The translations under genes and the position numbers were made by a program. This document shows positions 26,201-35,489 of a stretch of 64,000 nt of DNA, one piece after another. Under the pieces are notes generated by a model. The model was given only the letters and a program-made list of their open reading frames with translations, was not told the DNA's origin and searched no databases. The first letter of the stretch is position 1. Every line of letters begins with the position of its first letter. Source of the DNA: a bacterium (lineage in GTDB: Bacteria > Sumerlaeota > Sumerlaeia > SLMS01); assembly GCA_016125005.1 (NCBI GenBank), contig WGMQ01000045.1:1-64000 (forward strand). The letters run 5' to 3'.

Positions 26201-27002
26201 GATCGTCATGAACCTCATGACCAATGCATCGGATGCACTCGAGGGGCACGATGGCTGCATCTCGCTCTCAACAGGCGTTCGCCATTTTGACGAGGCGGCC
26301 CTCGCCCCGATGCTCTTCGGAAGCCAGCGGGAACCGGGCGAGTACGTCTTCCTTGAGGTGCGCGACACGGGCTGCGGCATGGACGAGGCGACGAAGGAAC
26401 GCATCTTTGACCCGTTCTTCACACGCAAGCCGACGGGCCTCGTTGGCGGGAGAGGTCTCGGCCTCGCTGCCGTCCTCGGCATTGTCCGCAACCATCGCGG
26501 CGCCATTCACGTGGAGTCCTCGCCGGGCAAGGGCACCTGCTTTACGATCGTGCTTCCCAGAAGCCCCTACGAGGAACCGGCACCCCTTCTGCAAGAGCCG
26601 CCGCCCGAACCCGAGCCACTACGCTCAGGCACCATCCTGGTGGTGGACGACGAGAAGATCGTGCAGCGGGTGGCCCGCGGTGCTCTCGCGAGAGCCGGCT
26701 ACGACGTCCTGACCGCATCGGACGGAATCGAAGCGCTCGCCGTGTTGGAGGAACAGCCGAATCCGCCATCGGCGGTCCTCATGGACCTTCGCATGCCGCG
26801 CATGGATGGGCACACCCTCAGCGCAGAGATTCAACGCCGGTTCCCCGGGCTCCCTATCGTCGTGATGAGCGGCTACAGTGAGCAGGAAATGGAGTCCTCC
26901 CAGTGGGAGGAGTCCTCGTTCTTCTTCCTCGAAAAGCCCTTCAGCCCCGGTGATCTGGTCCGGATCCTCGACGAGGCGATCAGTTCCCAAACGGGGGGGT
27001 AA
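23238..27002 (+). CDS. Soluble hybrid sensor histidine kinase (PAS-GAF-GAF-PAS-PAS-PAS-HK-REC)
   Basis: 1254 aa with no membrane segment. Reading from the N-terminus: PAS (about 26-140), two GAF-like domains (about 150-300 and 310-470), three PAS domains (about 475-600, 605-725, 730-865), a histidine kinase core with G-G-I-A-H-D-F-N-N (phospho-acceptor His884), ATPase boxes D-T-G-C-G-M-D and G-G-R-G-L-G-L-A-A, and a receiver domain (from about 1132, phospho-acceptor Asp1183 in V-L-M-D-L-R-M). The C-terminal receiver implies a phosphorelay or feedback output, with no DNA-binding domain. AAGGAG is about 18 bases before ATG, rather far. Its last 23 bases overlap the tail of the convergent TPR-kinase gene. 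Confidence 0.88.
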   Translation: MCEKDAPDSTPALNSRAIGELLESERRYRLLVDNLNDGIVISQNDRFIFFNRRFAEMLEYTAEELRNLTYHHVYTARGLAILMERGAARDRGEVVPPLYETELRAKSGRIVHVEANVTIITYEGLPATFAIVRDISIQKRIEFEQDCFSELAVGLSSAGSLDELALIVRDITQRLFGWDAIYLSCRLSGRTRFLSLLRVDSIDGELVELPSAEVHLPHDGFMSTLEVGVAKLINRTREEAEPGLLPFGRKTRLSRSLMFAPLHRNGSLMLVLSVQSYTPNRYGPVEAALLQRFTNALRPTTERLLAERRSNAFLDLGRKLSACSTPIEAARIVVEVADQVVGWDSCYVDLYDSATDRVETLLVIDLLDGKRTEYPVSHHTYPPGRYIRHVLEHGPTHLERDQAKEGSAPQVMFGDVTRSSESMLFAPLKSYGKVVGFLSTQSYTPKAYDDEDLAVVDALASHCSAALLRASAQKQLHESEERYRKVAETVQAVIMGLSSDFRIVGWNRQAERLYGYTAAQIIGRPYLETFTPKEEQLFVLDRLQSALTDSSPGGFETSVHCRDGSQRIIYWNIARQQNQITGDVTLLCCGQDMTERKHWERELQMSEAYFRAIVEDQTELIARFLPSGTITFVNEAFCSYFGVERWQIVGTNIFTSAAPGFRPGLEQHLSSLTKESPLASVQHNFRDRNGELRWQEWSDRAIHNETGELLGFQTVGRDITKLREAQEALRRSQERYLKLLESSSDVIFQITAEGNVAYANHACRMVLGEEPAALIGNPELFRGLIHPDSMERHLRSLQLFRERREVASSSEPFLWRRRDGSLVYTENRLGILSGGEGEAASLLAVCRDVTERVAIETERRALEGQIQQTQKLESMSVLAGGIAHDFNNLLTGIMGNASLVLSDLPSSTPAHEHTSQIQAAAQRAADLTRQMLAYAGKGSFVVRPLQLSNVVLEMTGILKTVISPRAHMDLQLDEKIPSVQADGTQIGQIVMNLMTNASDALEGHDGCISLSTGVRHFDEAALAPMLFGSQREPGEYVFLEVRDTGCGMDEATKERIFDPFFTRKPTGLVGGRGLGLAAVLGIVRNHRGAIHVESSPGKGTCFTIVLPRSPYEEPAPLLQEPPPEPEPLRSGTILVVDDEKIVQRVARGALARAGYDVLTASDGIEALAVLEEQPNPPSAVLMDLRMPRMDGHTLSAEIQRRFPGLPIVVMSGYSEQEMESSQWEESSFFFLEKPFSPGDLVRILDEAISSQTGG

Positions 27003-30000
27003 CCTGGTCGTGGAAGCTGACCGTCCGTGTGGGCGACCGACCTTTGAATTGATCGAGGGCCGTTAGTAGTTCCTCTGCCGATTCGTAGCGGTCTGCCGGG
27101 ATCTTGGCCAGCAGCTTCTCGATCACCCGCCAGAGGGTCATCTGGACGTCGGGGATGGGGCGCGGCGCCGTGAATTGGTGATGGTAGGCGATCGAACCCT
27201 TCACAAAGGGGGGCGTCCCCGCAAGCAGCTCGTAGAACATGACACCGAGCGAGTAGAGATCGCTGGCCTCCGTGATCTCGTTCCCCTCGAACTGCTCAGG
27301 ACTCATATACAGCGGCGTTCCGACGCCACCTGCCGTGGCGCCGCCGGTGGCGTCACTGTCACGGTTTCCGCTTTCGATGAGGGCAGCGATCCCGAAGTCG
27401 CTCAACTTCACGCGACCGGCCGAATTGACGAGGATGTTCGCAGTCTTGATGTCGCGGTGAAGCACACCCTCGCCGTGAGCGTGGGCAAGCGCGCGTGCCA
27501 CATCACGAACCACAGCGATGGCTTCCTCCTCCGAAAAGCGCCCGGACTTGGCGAGTCTCGATTTCAGATCACCTCCGCTGACGTACTCCATGCTGATGTG
27601 CTTGCGGCCGCTCTCCTCGCCAAAGTCATGGATGCGGACGATGTTCGGGTGGGCCAGCTTTCGCGCAGCCTTGGCTTCGTGACGGAACCGCGCAAGTGCC
27701 TCCTCATTGTTGGCGAAGTGCTCGGGGAGGATCTTGAGAACCACCAGTTCGTCCAACTCGCGATCGTAGGCCTTGTACACCACACCCATCGAGCCAGAGC
27801 CGATCTCCTCGCGGATGTCGTAGCGACCCTGGGCCCGGTTGGAAAGGGTATGGAGCACCTTGAGTCGTTGCGTGGACTCCTTGGTGTGGCGGGCCTGATC
27901 CTCGTGGAGCGACCGAAGCTGCTGCAGGAGCTCGCGTCGCGGGCCGCCCACCTCAATGGCTTCTGTCATGACCTGCGCTGCTGCAAGGTGCTCCCCGTCG
28001 TCGGCAAACGCGCGCGCAAGTCGCTGCATGAGGTCCAGCGATTCGGACTTATCGGACATCTTGCGGATGGTGGACTGGCACTTCAGCAAGGCTCCGGCGT
28101 TCAGTTGCAGCTCGGCCAGCATGCGCAGCGCCGCCTGGTTCCCCGGCTCAACCTTGAGAGCGATCTCGACAAGGTCGAAGGCGGACTCTTCGTCCGCGAG
28201 TTCCATGTAAATCGAGGCGCCCTCGAGGCACTCGGCAAGGCGCGGTGGGTTCTCCGCATGGATCTTCTGGGCCAGCACATCGGCGAACTCGCTCGCGATG
28301 TCGGTGTTCTCCGGAGTCTGCCGGTGAGCCGCCCGCAAGTCGTCAACCGCTTCGGTCAATTGGCCCGCGAGACGGAACAGCATTCCCCGTTCAATGCGGG
28401 GACGCGGGTTTTCCGGCGCGATGGCGATAAGGCGCTCGTAGAACTCGATCAACTGGGGATAGTGCTGCTGGTAGTTGGCGTGAACCCGGGCGAGGATCCC
28501 CAGCGCCTGCTCCACGCGCCCCGAGCGGATATTGACGTCCGCCAGCAGGAAGAGAATCTCCGGCGTCTTGGTGCTACCTTCGCGGATATTCTCGAGGAGC
28601 GCTGCGACCCGGGGGAGGTAGTCCGAAGTGGTTTCCATCAGTCGCATGAGGCGACGCGCACCCGACTTGAATGACCCCATGTTGAACTCGATGGCGGCCA
28701 GGTGGATCTGCAGGTCGGGGTTTATCGGGTCGATTCGCGCGGCCAACTCGGCGATCTTGAAGTTCTCCCGCGTTTGCTTGCCGAGACGAGCGTGTGTCTT
28801 GGCGAGTTCCAGGATGACGCTGTCGTCCTCCGGGATTTCCTCGACGAGGTTCGCCAGCAGGTCAGCGGCCTTCTGGGTCTCACCGGACTCGCCAAGGGCG
28901 GTGGCCAGCCAGCGGCGCACGCGCACGTTGCGAGGGAAGATCTCCGCGAGCACCTCGAGCAGCATGACGTCGTTGGCCGTGGCGGGTCTCCCCATGAAGA
29001 CGAGTTCCATTCCCGCAAGGAGCAGCGGCGGAGGCGGTCCGCAGGTATGCAGCGCCTCCTGCAGTGCTTCCACCAAGTCGGGCGACAGGGACTCGGCCTG
29101 GGTCACCGCCTGAATGCTGCGCAGCAGCGAGATGATTTCATCCTCGCTCTCGCCTTCGTCCATCATCCGCACCGCCAACTCGATGGCAGGGCGTGGATTA
29201 CCCTTGGCAGCAAAGCCTTCACCCCAGGCCCGCTCCAACTTGCGGTCGCCGGGAGCGAGGCGGATCGCCAGCGAGAGAAGCTGTAGTTTATCGGGATGGT
29301 CGATCTCGAGACCGACGAGTGTCCTCACGGTGCCGAGGATGATATCCGGCGGGCAGTCCGGTTCGCCCGAGGCCTCGAGGAGGACCTCGAGTTCGGCGCT
29401 GCCAGGTCCGGGCGGCTGGAGGAGGAAGCGGGCTACCCGCTGCAGCATGGTCGACCGCGTGAGGGCCGAGACCCCGCGGGGAAGTCCCGTCTGTCCACGC
29501 CAGCGCTCGAGCAATTCGCGGTACAGCGCAACGGCGTTGGACTCCTGGCCCAGATCCCACATCATGTCACCGCGCGCGATACGAAGGTCCACCGCATCGG
29601 GGTTGCGCCGACAGACGTCCCCCAGCAGTCGGACCGTATCCGCGTTGCGGATCCCATTCGCGATCCGGTGCCGGGCGAGACCCAGCGCGATCGGGCCGGC
29701 GTCCGGTGCCAGCAGATATGCTTCCTCGAAGACGGCGTGCAAGGTCATGGGCTTGAGCCCGGCCAGCCGGGCCAGTGCCCTGCGGGAAAAGTCCATGGAA
29801 AGGGCGCGCCCGCCCAGCTTCACCGCTTCGCGATCCGTTGGAGTCTTGGACAGGATGGCAACAACGGAATCCAGCGCACGCCCGGGGTCGCCTGTCTCGA
29901 GGTAGTGAAGGATCAGTCCCAACTGAGCCCAAACACACTCGGGAATCAGCGCAGCGGTTTGCGTGAAGAGTGCAATACTCTCGGCCGCCAGCGGTGCTTC

Positions 30001-31260
30001 GAAGTACAAGTGACGGGCGTAGATCCGGTGCACGCCCTCCATGAGGGTGCCCATGTCCACCGCCTTACGGTAGACGGCAATGGCGTCCGGGTCGGAGCGA
30101 TCGAACTCCGCATAGGCGGTTGCGAGCGGCAGGATGATGTCCTCGGACTCCACGCCTGAGGCACGGACCTCGTCGAAGATCGCGATGACGTCCGACCATT
30201 CGGAGCGGGAGGCATAGAACCGCCCCATCAGGCGCAGGTAGTTGCGGCGCTTGGGGCTGTGGGCGGAAGCCATCCGATAGATCGTGAGAGCCTCGTCCGT
30301 GAGAAGGCAGCGCTCGACGTACTGATCGGCCAGCATCTCCAGGGCGCGCAAATCCTCGGGGTGCTTGGCGACGTATTCCTCCACCACCTCCTCGTCCTCA
30401 TCCATCAGCACATCGCACTCCTTGATGGCTGACAGATAGCGTTCGAAGATGACCCGATGGCTGGGGTGTTCGGAATGGAGTTGGCGAAGGAGAGCCAGTC
30501 CCTGCTCGAAGAGTCGCGGGCTCTGCAGGAGACTCTCAGCCGCCCAGATCCGCAGATCGATCTCCTGCGGATTCTCCAGCGCAGCTTCCATGACGAGTGC
30601 GACGTTGGCGCCCGCACGGTCGTTTTCCGCGACGATGGCCTTGGCCAGGTGCAGATGGAACTCGCGCCGGTCCGGGTAGTACACAGTGGCCGAGCGCAGC
30701 AGGTCCTTCGCACGGGCGTCGACGCGCCGAAGGTCCAGAATGTTCACCGCCGCGTCGTGAAGGCAGCGGCCCATCAGATTGAAGGCGTCTTCCTCGGTAA
30801 TCTTGTCCGGCCAAACCCACTCGCGACCATCGGCGGGAAAGAATGGAAGTAGGGCCATGGCAGCCGACTCCCGGTCGGCGTAGTACTCGGCCTCATTTCC
30901 CAGGGCCTTCCGCTCGCGGAACAGACGAAGCCAGAGGTCGATCCGGGTAACCGACATCATCGCGGCGCGCTGCAGATAGGGGATCTCCTGGGCGGTAAGC
31001 ACGGGCTTGCGGAGCAATATCGCCACGATTTCTGTGAGCCAGTAGCTGTCGGAGGAAAGATTGGCCTCCGCGTGGAAGAGCAGTTCCAGCCGATCAATTC
31101 CTGATTCGTCGAACTGATCCTGGAGCCGGAGAACCGGCTCTCTGGCCTTGTCGGGGGGTTGGAGGCGATAGGCTGCGCGCGCTTCCACCACCGCCTGTTC
31201 CATCAACTGGCGGCGGGCCTGAGGATCCAGCAGCGACTTTCCAAAGCGAGGTACGCGCAT
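26980..31260 (-). CDS. Giant TPR-repeat protein with C-terminal Ser/Thr protein kinase
   Basis: 1426 aa from ATG 31260 (GGAGG 12 bases upstream). Residues 1 to about 1110 are helical repeats of TPR type (for example A-L-D-S-V-V-A-I-L, A-L-G-I-L-A-R-V-H-A-N-Y). The kinase is at about 1140-1410: G-S-G-S-M-G-V-V-Y-K-A, V-L-K-I-L (catalytic Lys), H-R-D-I-K-T-A-N, D-F-G and G-T-P-L-Y-M-S-P-E. No membrane helix is evident. Bacterial kinases usually have the kinase first, so this order is unusual. The frame continues upstream of 31260 through C-P-R-C-x15-C-F-A-M-R-V-P, resembling a degenerate zinc ribbon; a TTG at 31365 could include it. Its stop lies inside the convergent histidine kinase gene. Confidence 0.85.
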   Translation of the reverse strand: MRVPRFGKSLLDPQARRQLMEQAVVEARAAYRLQPPDKAREPVLRLQDQFDESGIDRLELLFHAEANLSSDSYWLTEIVAILLRKPVLTAQEIPYLQRAAMMSVTRIDLWLRLFRERKALGNEAEYYADRESAAMALLPFFPADGREWVWPDKITEEDAFNLMGRCLHDAAVNILDLRRVDARAKDLLRSATVYYPDRREFHLHLAKAIVAENDRAGANVALVMEAALENPQEIDLRIWAAESLLQSPRLFEQGLALLRQLHSEHPSHRVIFERYLSAIKECDVLMDEDEEVVEEYVAKHPEDLRALEMLADQYVERCLLTDEALTIYRMASAHSPKRRNYLRLMGRFYASRSEWSDVIAIFDEVRASGVESEDIILPLATAYAEFDRSDPDAIAVYRKAVDMGTLMEGVHRIYARHLYFEAPLAAESIALFTQTAALIPECVWAQLGLILHYLETGDPGRALDSVVAILSKTPTDREAVKLGGRALSMDFSRRALARLAGLKPMTLHAVFEEAYLLAPDAGPIALGLARHRIANGIRNADTVRLLGDVCRRNPDAVDLRIARGDMMWDLGQESNAVALYRELLERWRGQTGLPRGVSALTRSTMLQRVARFLLQPPGPGSAELEVLLEASGEPDCPPDIILGTVRTLVGLEIDHPDKLQLLSLAIRLAPGDRKLERAWGEGFAAKGNPRPAIELAVRMMDEGESEDEIISLLRSIQAVTQAESLSPDLVEALQEALHTCGPPPPLLLAGMELVFMGRPATANDVMLLEVLAEIFPRNVRVRRWLATALGESGETQKAADLLANLVEEIPEDDSVILELAKTHARLGKQTRENFKIAELAARIDPINPDLQIHLAAIEFNMGSFKSGARRLMRLMETTSDYLPRVAALLENIREGSTKTPEILFLLADVNIRSGRVEQALGILARVHANYQQHYPQLIEFYERLIAIAPENPRPRIERGMLFRLAGQLTEAVDDLRAAHRQTPENTDIASEFADVLAQKIHAENPPRLAECLEGASIYMELADEESAFDLVEIALKVEPGNQAALRMLAELQLNAGALLKCQSTIRKMSDKSESLDLMQRLARAFADDGEHLAAAQVMTEAIEVGGPRRELLQQLRSLHEDQARHTKESTQRLKVLHTLSNRAQGRYDIREEIGSGSMGVVYKAYDRELDELVVLKILPEHFANNEEALARFRHEAKAARKLAHPNIVRIHDFGEESGRKHISMEYVSGGDLKSRLAKSGRFSEEEAIAVVRDVARALAHAHGEGVLHRDIKTANILVNSAGRVKLSDFGIAALIESGNRDSDATGGATAGGVGTPLYMSPEQFEGNEITEASDLYSLGVMFYELLAGTPPFVKGSIAYHHQFTAPRPIPDVQMTLWRVIEKLLAKIPADRYESAEELLTALDQFKGRSPTRTVSFHDQVTPPFGN

Positions 31261-31498
31261 TGCGAAGCAGGGCCTCCGGGAGCCATGTTGCCGCGCGACG
31301 AGGCAGTAGGTGGTACATCGCGGGCAAGGGAGCCGGATGATCCAGCCGCGTTCGCTCCGAGGCAAGCCGAAGCTGGAGTTAACAACAGGTTTGACTTCAT
31401 GCCCAATCAAGTCGCTGACGGCAAGCTGCTGCGTCTTGACACAGCGACGCGCGGCGCCGTTCCCTAGCCATCTATTCGACGAAGGATTCTGAACATCC

Positions 31499-33550
31499 AT
31501 GAGCCAGAAGGCCCAGAACACGCAAATCACAGATAAACGCAAGGTCGACGCCGCCCTACTGCGGCGCCTTGCCAATACCGTCCGGGGACTTTCGATCGAC
31601 GCGATCGAGGCGGCCAACTCCGGTCACCCGGGGCTCCCCCTCGGATGCGCAGACCTCGCCGTCACGCTCTGGTACCACTTCCTTCGCTACAATCCCGCCG
31701 ATCCCCAGTGGCAGGGCCGCGACAAGTTCATCCTGTCCGCCGGTCACGGATCGATGCTCATCTATTCCCTCCTGCACCTCGCGGGATTCGACCTGTCCCT
31801 CGACGAGCTTCGCCGGTTCCGCCAGTGGGGCTCCAAGACCCCTGGCCACCCCGAGAACTTCATGACCCCCGGCGTCGAGACCACCACTGGTCCCCTCGGC
31901 CAAGGCTTTGCCACGGGCGTCGGTTTCGCCCTCGCCGAGAAGATGCTCGCCGCCCGCATCAATGAACCAGAAAACGCCCTGATCGATTCCTACGTCTACG
32001 GCATCGTGTCCGACGGTGACGTGATGGAAGGTGTGGCCATGGAGGCCGCCTCCTTCGCCGGTCACCTCAAGCTCGGCAACATCATCTATCTATACGACGA
32101 CAACGACATCTCGCTCGACGGTCCCACGTCACTCTCCTTCGGTGAGAACTCCGCCCAGAAGTTCCAGGCCATCGGCTGGCACGTTCAATCGGTCGATGGC
32201 TTCGACCATCAGGCCATCGCCGACGCGATCCTGGCCGCCCAGGCCGTCAAGGATCAGCCCTCGCTCATCATCTGCAAGACGGTGATCGGCTACGGCTCCC
32301 CCGCCAAGGCCGGCTCCAGCAAGGCCCACGGCAGCCCGCTCGGCAAGGACGAGGCGAAGGCCACCAAAGAGAAGCTCGGCATCCCCGTCGAGCCCACCTT
32401 CAACGTGCCGCTCGCCGACCGCGAGGCATGGACCCAGCGCACCTCCGACCTGGCCCCGATCTATACAGAGTGGCAGAGCGCCCTGACACGCCTCCGCAAG
32501 GAGGCACCCGCCAAGGCCGCCGCGCTCGACGCCTACTTCAAGCGTGCGGTCCCAGCCAACATCGGCGACCTGCTGCCCAAGTTCGATCCGGCAAAGACCA
32601 TTGCGACCCGCAAGGCCAGCGAGGCCGTCCTCGGTGCGCTCGGCTCTGCCGTGCCCTGGCTCGTCGGTGGCTCCGCTGACCTTTCAGGCTCGACCAACGC
32701 CAAGATCGCCGGCGGTGGCGTCGTTAAGCCCGGTGACTTCGCCGGACGCGAAATCTACTTCGGCGTCCGCGAGCACGCGATGGGCTCCATCTGCAACGGC
32801 ATGACCCAGCAGGGCGCCTTCCGCGCCTATGGCGGCACGTTCTTCACCTTCAGCGACTACATGCGCGGGGCAGTGCGCCTCGGCGCCCTGATGCACGCGC
32901 CCTCCATCTGGGTGTGGACCCACGACTCCATCTTCCTCGGCGAGGACGGCCCCACGCACCAGTCTGTGGAGCACTTGGCCGCGGCGCGCTGCATCCCCAA
33001 TCTGGTCACGCTCCGCCCCGGCGACGCGAACGAAACCGCGTGGGCCTGGGTCGCGGCGCTTCAGCGCAGTGGCGGTCCGACCGCGCTGGTCCTGAGCCGC
33101 CAGAACCTGCCGACGCTCGATCGTGCCACCGGCGAGTTCAACGACGCCGAGGGCACCCTCAAGGGCGCCTACATCCTGCGCCCGGAAAACGACCCGACGA
33201 ACCTCCAGGGCATCCTCATCGGCACGGGCTCCGAGTTGTGCCTCTGCGTCGACGCCGCCAAGGTACTCGAGGACGAGGGCTACTCGGTCCGCGTGGTCTC
33301 CATGCCGAGCTGGGAGCTGTTTGAAATGCAGGACGCCGATTACCGCGAGGACGTGCTCCCCAAGGACGTCCCGGCGCGCGTGGCCGTGGAAGCGGGCGTC
33401 CGCATGGGCTGGGAACGCTACATCGGCCTGTGCGGCACCTTCGTGGGCATGTCCGGCTTCGGCGCCTCGGCCCCCGCGGAAGTGCTGGCCAAGGAGTTCG
33501 GCTTCACCACAGAGAACGTGGTCGCCAAGATGAAGGCGCTGATCCCCTGA
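31499..33550 (+). CDS. tkt: Transketolase
   Basis: 683 aa, normal length. Thiamine diphosphate motifs are present: G-H-P-G-L-P-L-G near the N-terminus, G-D-G-D-type [15 protein letters not shown] with Y-D-D-N-D-I-S as Mg/ThDP site, the catalytic-loop region G-H-G-S-M-L, and in the Pyr domain [15 protein letters not shown]. It interconverts C5 and C3/C6/C7 sugar phosphates in the pentose phosphate pathway. AAGGA lies about 9 bases before ATG. A 9-bp hairpin 84 bases after the stop may terminate it. Confidence 0.95.
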   Translation: MSQKAQNTQITDKRKVDAALLRRLANTVRGLSIDAIEAANSGHPGLPLGCADLAVTLWYHFLRYNPADPQWQGRDKFILSAGHGSMLIYSLLHLAGFDLSLDELRRFRQWGSKTPGHPENFMTPGVETTTGPLGQGFATGVGFALAEKMLAARINEPENALIDSYVYGIVSDGDVMEGVAMEAASFAGHLKLGNIIYLYDDNDISLDGPTSLSFGENSAQKFQAIGWHVQSVDGFDHQAIADAILAAQAVKDQPSLIICKTVIGYGSPAKAGSSKAHGSPLGKDEAKATKEKLGIPVEPTFNVPLADREAWTQRTSDLAPIYTEWQSALTRLRKEAPAKAAALDAYFKRAVPANIGDLLPKFDPAKTIATRKASEAVLGALGSAVPWLVGGSADLSGSTNAKIAGGGVVKPGDFAGREIYFGVREHAMGSICNGMTQQGAFRAYGGTFFTFSDYMRGAVRLGALMHAPSIWVWTHDSIFLGEDGPTHQSVEHLAAARCIPNLVTLRPGDANETAWAWVAALQRSGGPTALVLSRQNLPTLDRATGEFNDAEGTLKGAYILRPENDPTNLQGILIGTGSELCLCVDAAKVLEDEGYSVRVVSMPSWELFEMQDADYREDVLPKDVPARVAVEAGVRMGWERYIGLCGTFVGMSGFGASAPAEVLAKEFGFTTENVVAKMKALIP

Positions 33551-33633
33551 CCTCCGCGGAACCTCGGGGTGCGACCTCGCACCGTCCATGTGGCAGGTCC
33601 ACCCCGGGGCCGTGGCAGAAAGTGGCAGATATC

Positions 33634-33662
33634 CTCCACGTCCTCCCTTGGAAGACGTGGAG
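33634..33662 (+). terminator. Hairpin downstream of tkt
   Basis: CTCCACGTC and GACGTGGAG form a 9-bp stem with an 11-base loop, beginning 84 bases after the tkt stop. There is no T tract, so termination is uncertain; it may instead be part of the unusual repeat-bearing gap. Confidence 0.4.
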
Positions 33663-33860
33663 AGGCTTGTTGGCGACCCGGTAAATGGTTGGAGATTCCA
33701 CGGCGTTCCTGCACGATCAGCAGGTTGCGGATGCCGTCAAATGTGGTTGCGGATAGTTGCGGATAAACTCATCGGTTCTCCTGCTCCGCATGTGTGGATC
33801 CAACCTCGGACCCTTAGCAGAACGCGACAGATCGCATCCCTTCAGAGGTCGAGGCGCCGA

Positions 33861-33904
33861 GGTAGCAGAAAGCAGCAAAAACGGTAGCAGAAAGTAGCAG
33901 AAAG
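33861..33904. repeat. Three near-tandem GTAGCAGAAAG repeats
   Basis: GGTAGCAGAAAG occurs at 33861-33872 and 33883-33894, followed immediately by GTAGCAGAAAG at 33894-33904. A related TGGCAGAAAG copy lies near 33613. They abut the 3' end of the DUF4062/ATPase gene. They could be iteron-like binding sites or scars of a mobile-element boundary. Spacing and length do not fit CRISPR. Confidence 0.55.
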
Positions 33905-33905
33905 C

Positions 33906-35489
33906 TCATTCCCTGCTCTCCGCGAGCCTGTAAGCGGCCCCCTTGGTTGTCCCATCTTGAGTTACCAGAGGTGGCTTTCGATCCCGTAGCTCCTTCAGGT
34001 TCTTGCGGATGGTCGAGCCCGCTACACCGAGAGTGTCAGCCAGATCATCTGCCTTCGCTTCCCCGTGCTCCAGCAGGTACGCCACGATCTTGCGTTGGGT
34101 CTGGTTGAGGCCGGAGAGGAGATCGCCCTTCACCTCGAAGACTGGACGGCCTTGCGGCTTGAGCTTCTGGATGTCGTCACCGGGGCCGTGGAAGACGATC
34201 AGGAAGTGCCCGTCGCGCACGGACAAGGTCGGGCGCGGAAGACCCATGCCCGTAGTGGCGTTGATGATGCGGCGGATGCCGTCGCCTTGTTCCTCGATGC
34301 GCTCGAAGAAGCCCAGCCCGCGCGCAATGTTCGGGTTGCGGGAGCACGGCACATAGTCGAGCCGATTGAGCTTCTCGACCGTGAGCGGGGCGGGTGGTAG
34401 ACCGGGGCTCAGGATCTCGATCCGGTCCTCGAACTTATCGATGCGGATACACGATCCCTGGAGGTCGTAGTCCCGGTGCGCCACCGCGTTGACCACGGCC
34501 TCGCGAAGCGCCTCATAGGGGTACTCGTCGATCCGGACCTTCGAGAAGCCCTCCACGCGCGTCGTATGGCGCATGTTGCGCTTCAGGAAGGCGAATGCCT
34601 GCTCCACCGCGTGCGGAAGAGCCTCCTTAAGGTCGAGTCGGTCCAGTGGGTCGCCGCCGCGTTCCTTGCCACCCCATGCGTTGCAGGCCACGCGAACCTG
34701 CGGGAAGATCGCCTCGGGGTTTTGACCAAGAAGGAGCAGTCCACCAGAGGTCGGATGAAATCGGCCCGTCTCGTTGTTCCTCCAAATCAGACCACGGTTG
34801 AGGAGCGTCCGCCGCACCTCGTTCTTCTCCGGGTCCTCTTCGCTAATGGTAGGAAAGATGTCGTCCTCGAACTTGCCCGTGACGGCCTTCGTGAACGCCA
34901 GCATCAGCTGACCATCCAGATCACGATCATCCGCACGGTCGACCAAACGCGAGTCAAAATCCGATGCCTGAGCGATCGTCTGCACCGCGATGGCAGACTC
35001 CTGATCCGTCGGACGCAGGTCCCGCTTCTCAAGCTCGGCCAGCAGGACACTCCGAACCTCTTCCTTCAGTATTCGGTAGTTACCGAACCGCTTGTAGACA
35101 TGGGAATCGCGCACGGCCTCGAAGAAGGCCTTGATGTCGTCATCGCGGCGGCTGTCCTGGCTGCTGTCGCCCTTAACGAAGAAGTAGGTCGGCATGTCGC
35201 GCCGCTTGGCCTCTTGATACTCGCGATGCGTCGCTGACAGACCATCCTCACCCTTCCGGCCATACTCGAACCCGAGGATGCCGAGGTAGACCTGGCAGCT
35301 TCCGAGCGCCGAGAGATAGGCGTCCTGTGCCGGCAGCGATGAACCGGGCATCTGCTCGAACAGCACCGGACGAACATGGCGGCCCAGAAACGGGTCCGAC
35401 GCCACCAGTTCCGTCACGGCGATGCGCTCGTTCTCCAGCTCCTTCTGTACAGAGCTGACGAAGACACTGAGGCGCCGAGGTTCATTCAT
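33906..35489 (-). CDS. DUF4062 - GHKL ATPase (RecG-like/AlbA-2 type) - winged-helix protein
   Basis: 527 aa from ATG 35489. Residues 5-150 are DUF4062 (R-R-L-S-V-F-V-S-S-V-Q-K-E-L-E-N-E-R, Y-L-G-I-L-G-F-E-Y-G), a TIR/NLR-associated fold common in bacterial defence-like proteins. Residues about 290-420 carry a GHKL-type ATPase as in the so-called RecG-like regulators: E-A-L-R-E-A-V-V-N-A-V-A-H-R-D-Y, then D-R-I-E-I-L-S-P-G-L-P and G-F-F-E-R-I-E-E-Q-G-D-G-I. The last 60 residues form a winged helix (T-Q-R-K-I-V-A-Y-L-L-E-H-G). It overlaps the upstream gene by 8 bases (ATGAATGA), so the two are translationally coupled. Neighbouring repeats suggest transfer. A defence or stress-signalling role is inferred. 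Confidence 0.75.
   Translation of the reverse strand: MNEPRRLSVFVSSVQKELENERIAVTELVASDPFLGRHVRPVLFEQMPGSSLPAQDAYLSALGSCQVYLGILGFEYGRKGEDGLSATHREYQEAKRRDMPTYFFVKGDSSQDSRRDDDIKAFFEAVRDSHVYKRFGNYRILKEEVRSVLLAELEKRDLRPTDQESAIAVQTIAQASDFDSRLVDRADDRDLDGQLMLAFTKAVTGKFEDDIFPTISEEDPEKNEVRRTLLNRGLIWRNNETGRFHPTSGGLLLLGQNPEAIFPQVRVACNAWGGKERGGDPLDRLDLKEALPHAVEQAFAFLKRNMRHTTRVEGFSKVRIDEYPYEALREAVVNAVAHRDYDLQGSCIRIDKFEDRIEILSPGLPPAPLTVEKLNRLDYVPCSRNPNIARGLGFFERIEEQGDGIRRIINATTGMGLPRPTLSVRDGHFLIVFHGPGDDIQKLKPQGRPVFEVKGDLLSGLNQTQRKIVAYLLEHGEAKADDLADTLGVAGSTIRKNLKELRDRKPPLVTQDGTTKGAAYRLAESRE

Larger units (their letters stand above)
33551..33905. other. 355-base gene-free gap with short repeats between tkt and the DUF4062 gene
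   Basis: No credible ORF is seen in this gap. It contains the hairpin at 33634-33662, three copies of GTTGCGGAT (around 33723-33762), a degenerate pair GTGGCAGAAAGTGGCAGA (near 33612), and the GTAGCAGAAAG cluster at its right end. The composition is slightly less GC-rich than its surroundings, which fits an insertion boundary. Confidence 0.5.

Noticed and set aside
27175-28674. 499-aa plus-strand ORF within the TPR-kinase gene
   Set aside because: Composition is that of a third-frame shadow of TPR repeats; the minus-strand kinase motifs are unmistakable.
33861-33904. Possible CRISPR array
   Set aside because: Repeats are only 11-12 bases, nearly contiguous, with no uniform spacers and no cas genes in the window.
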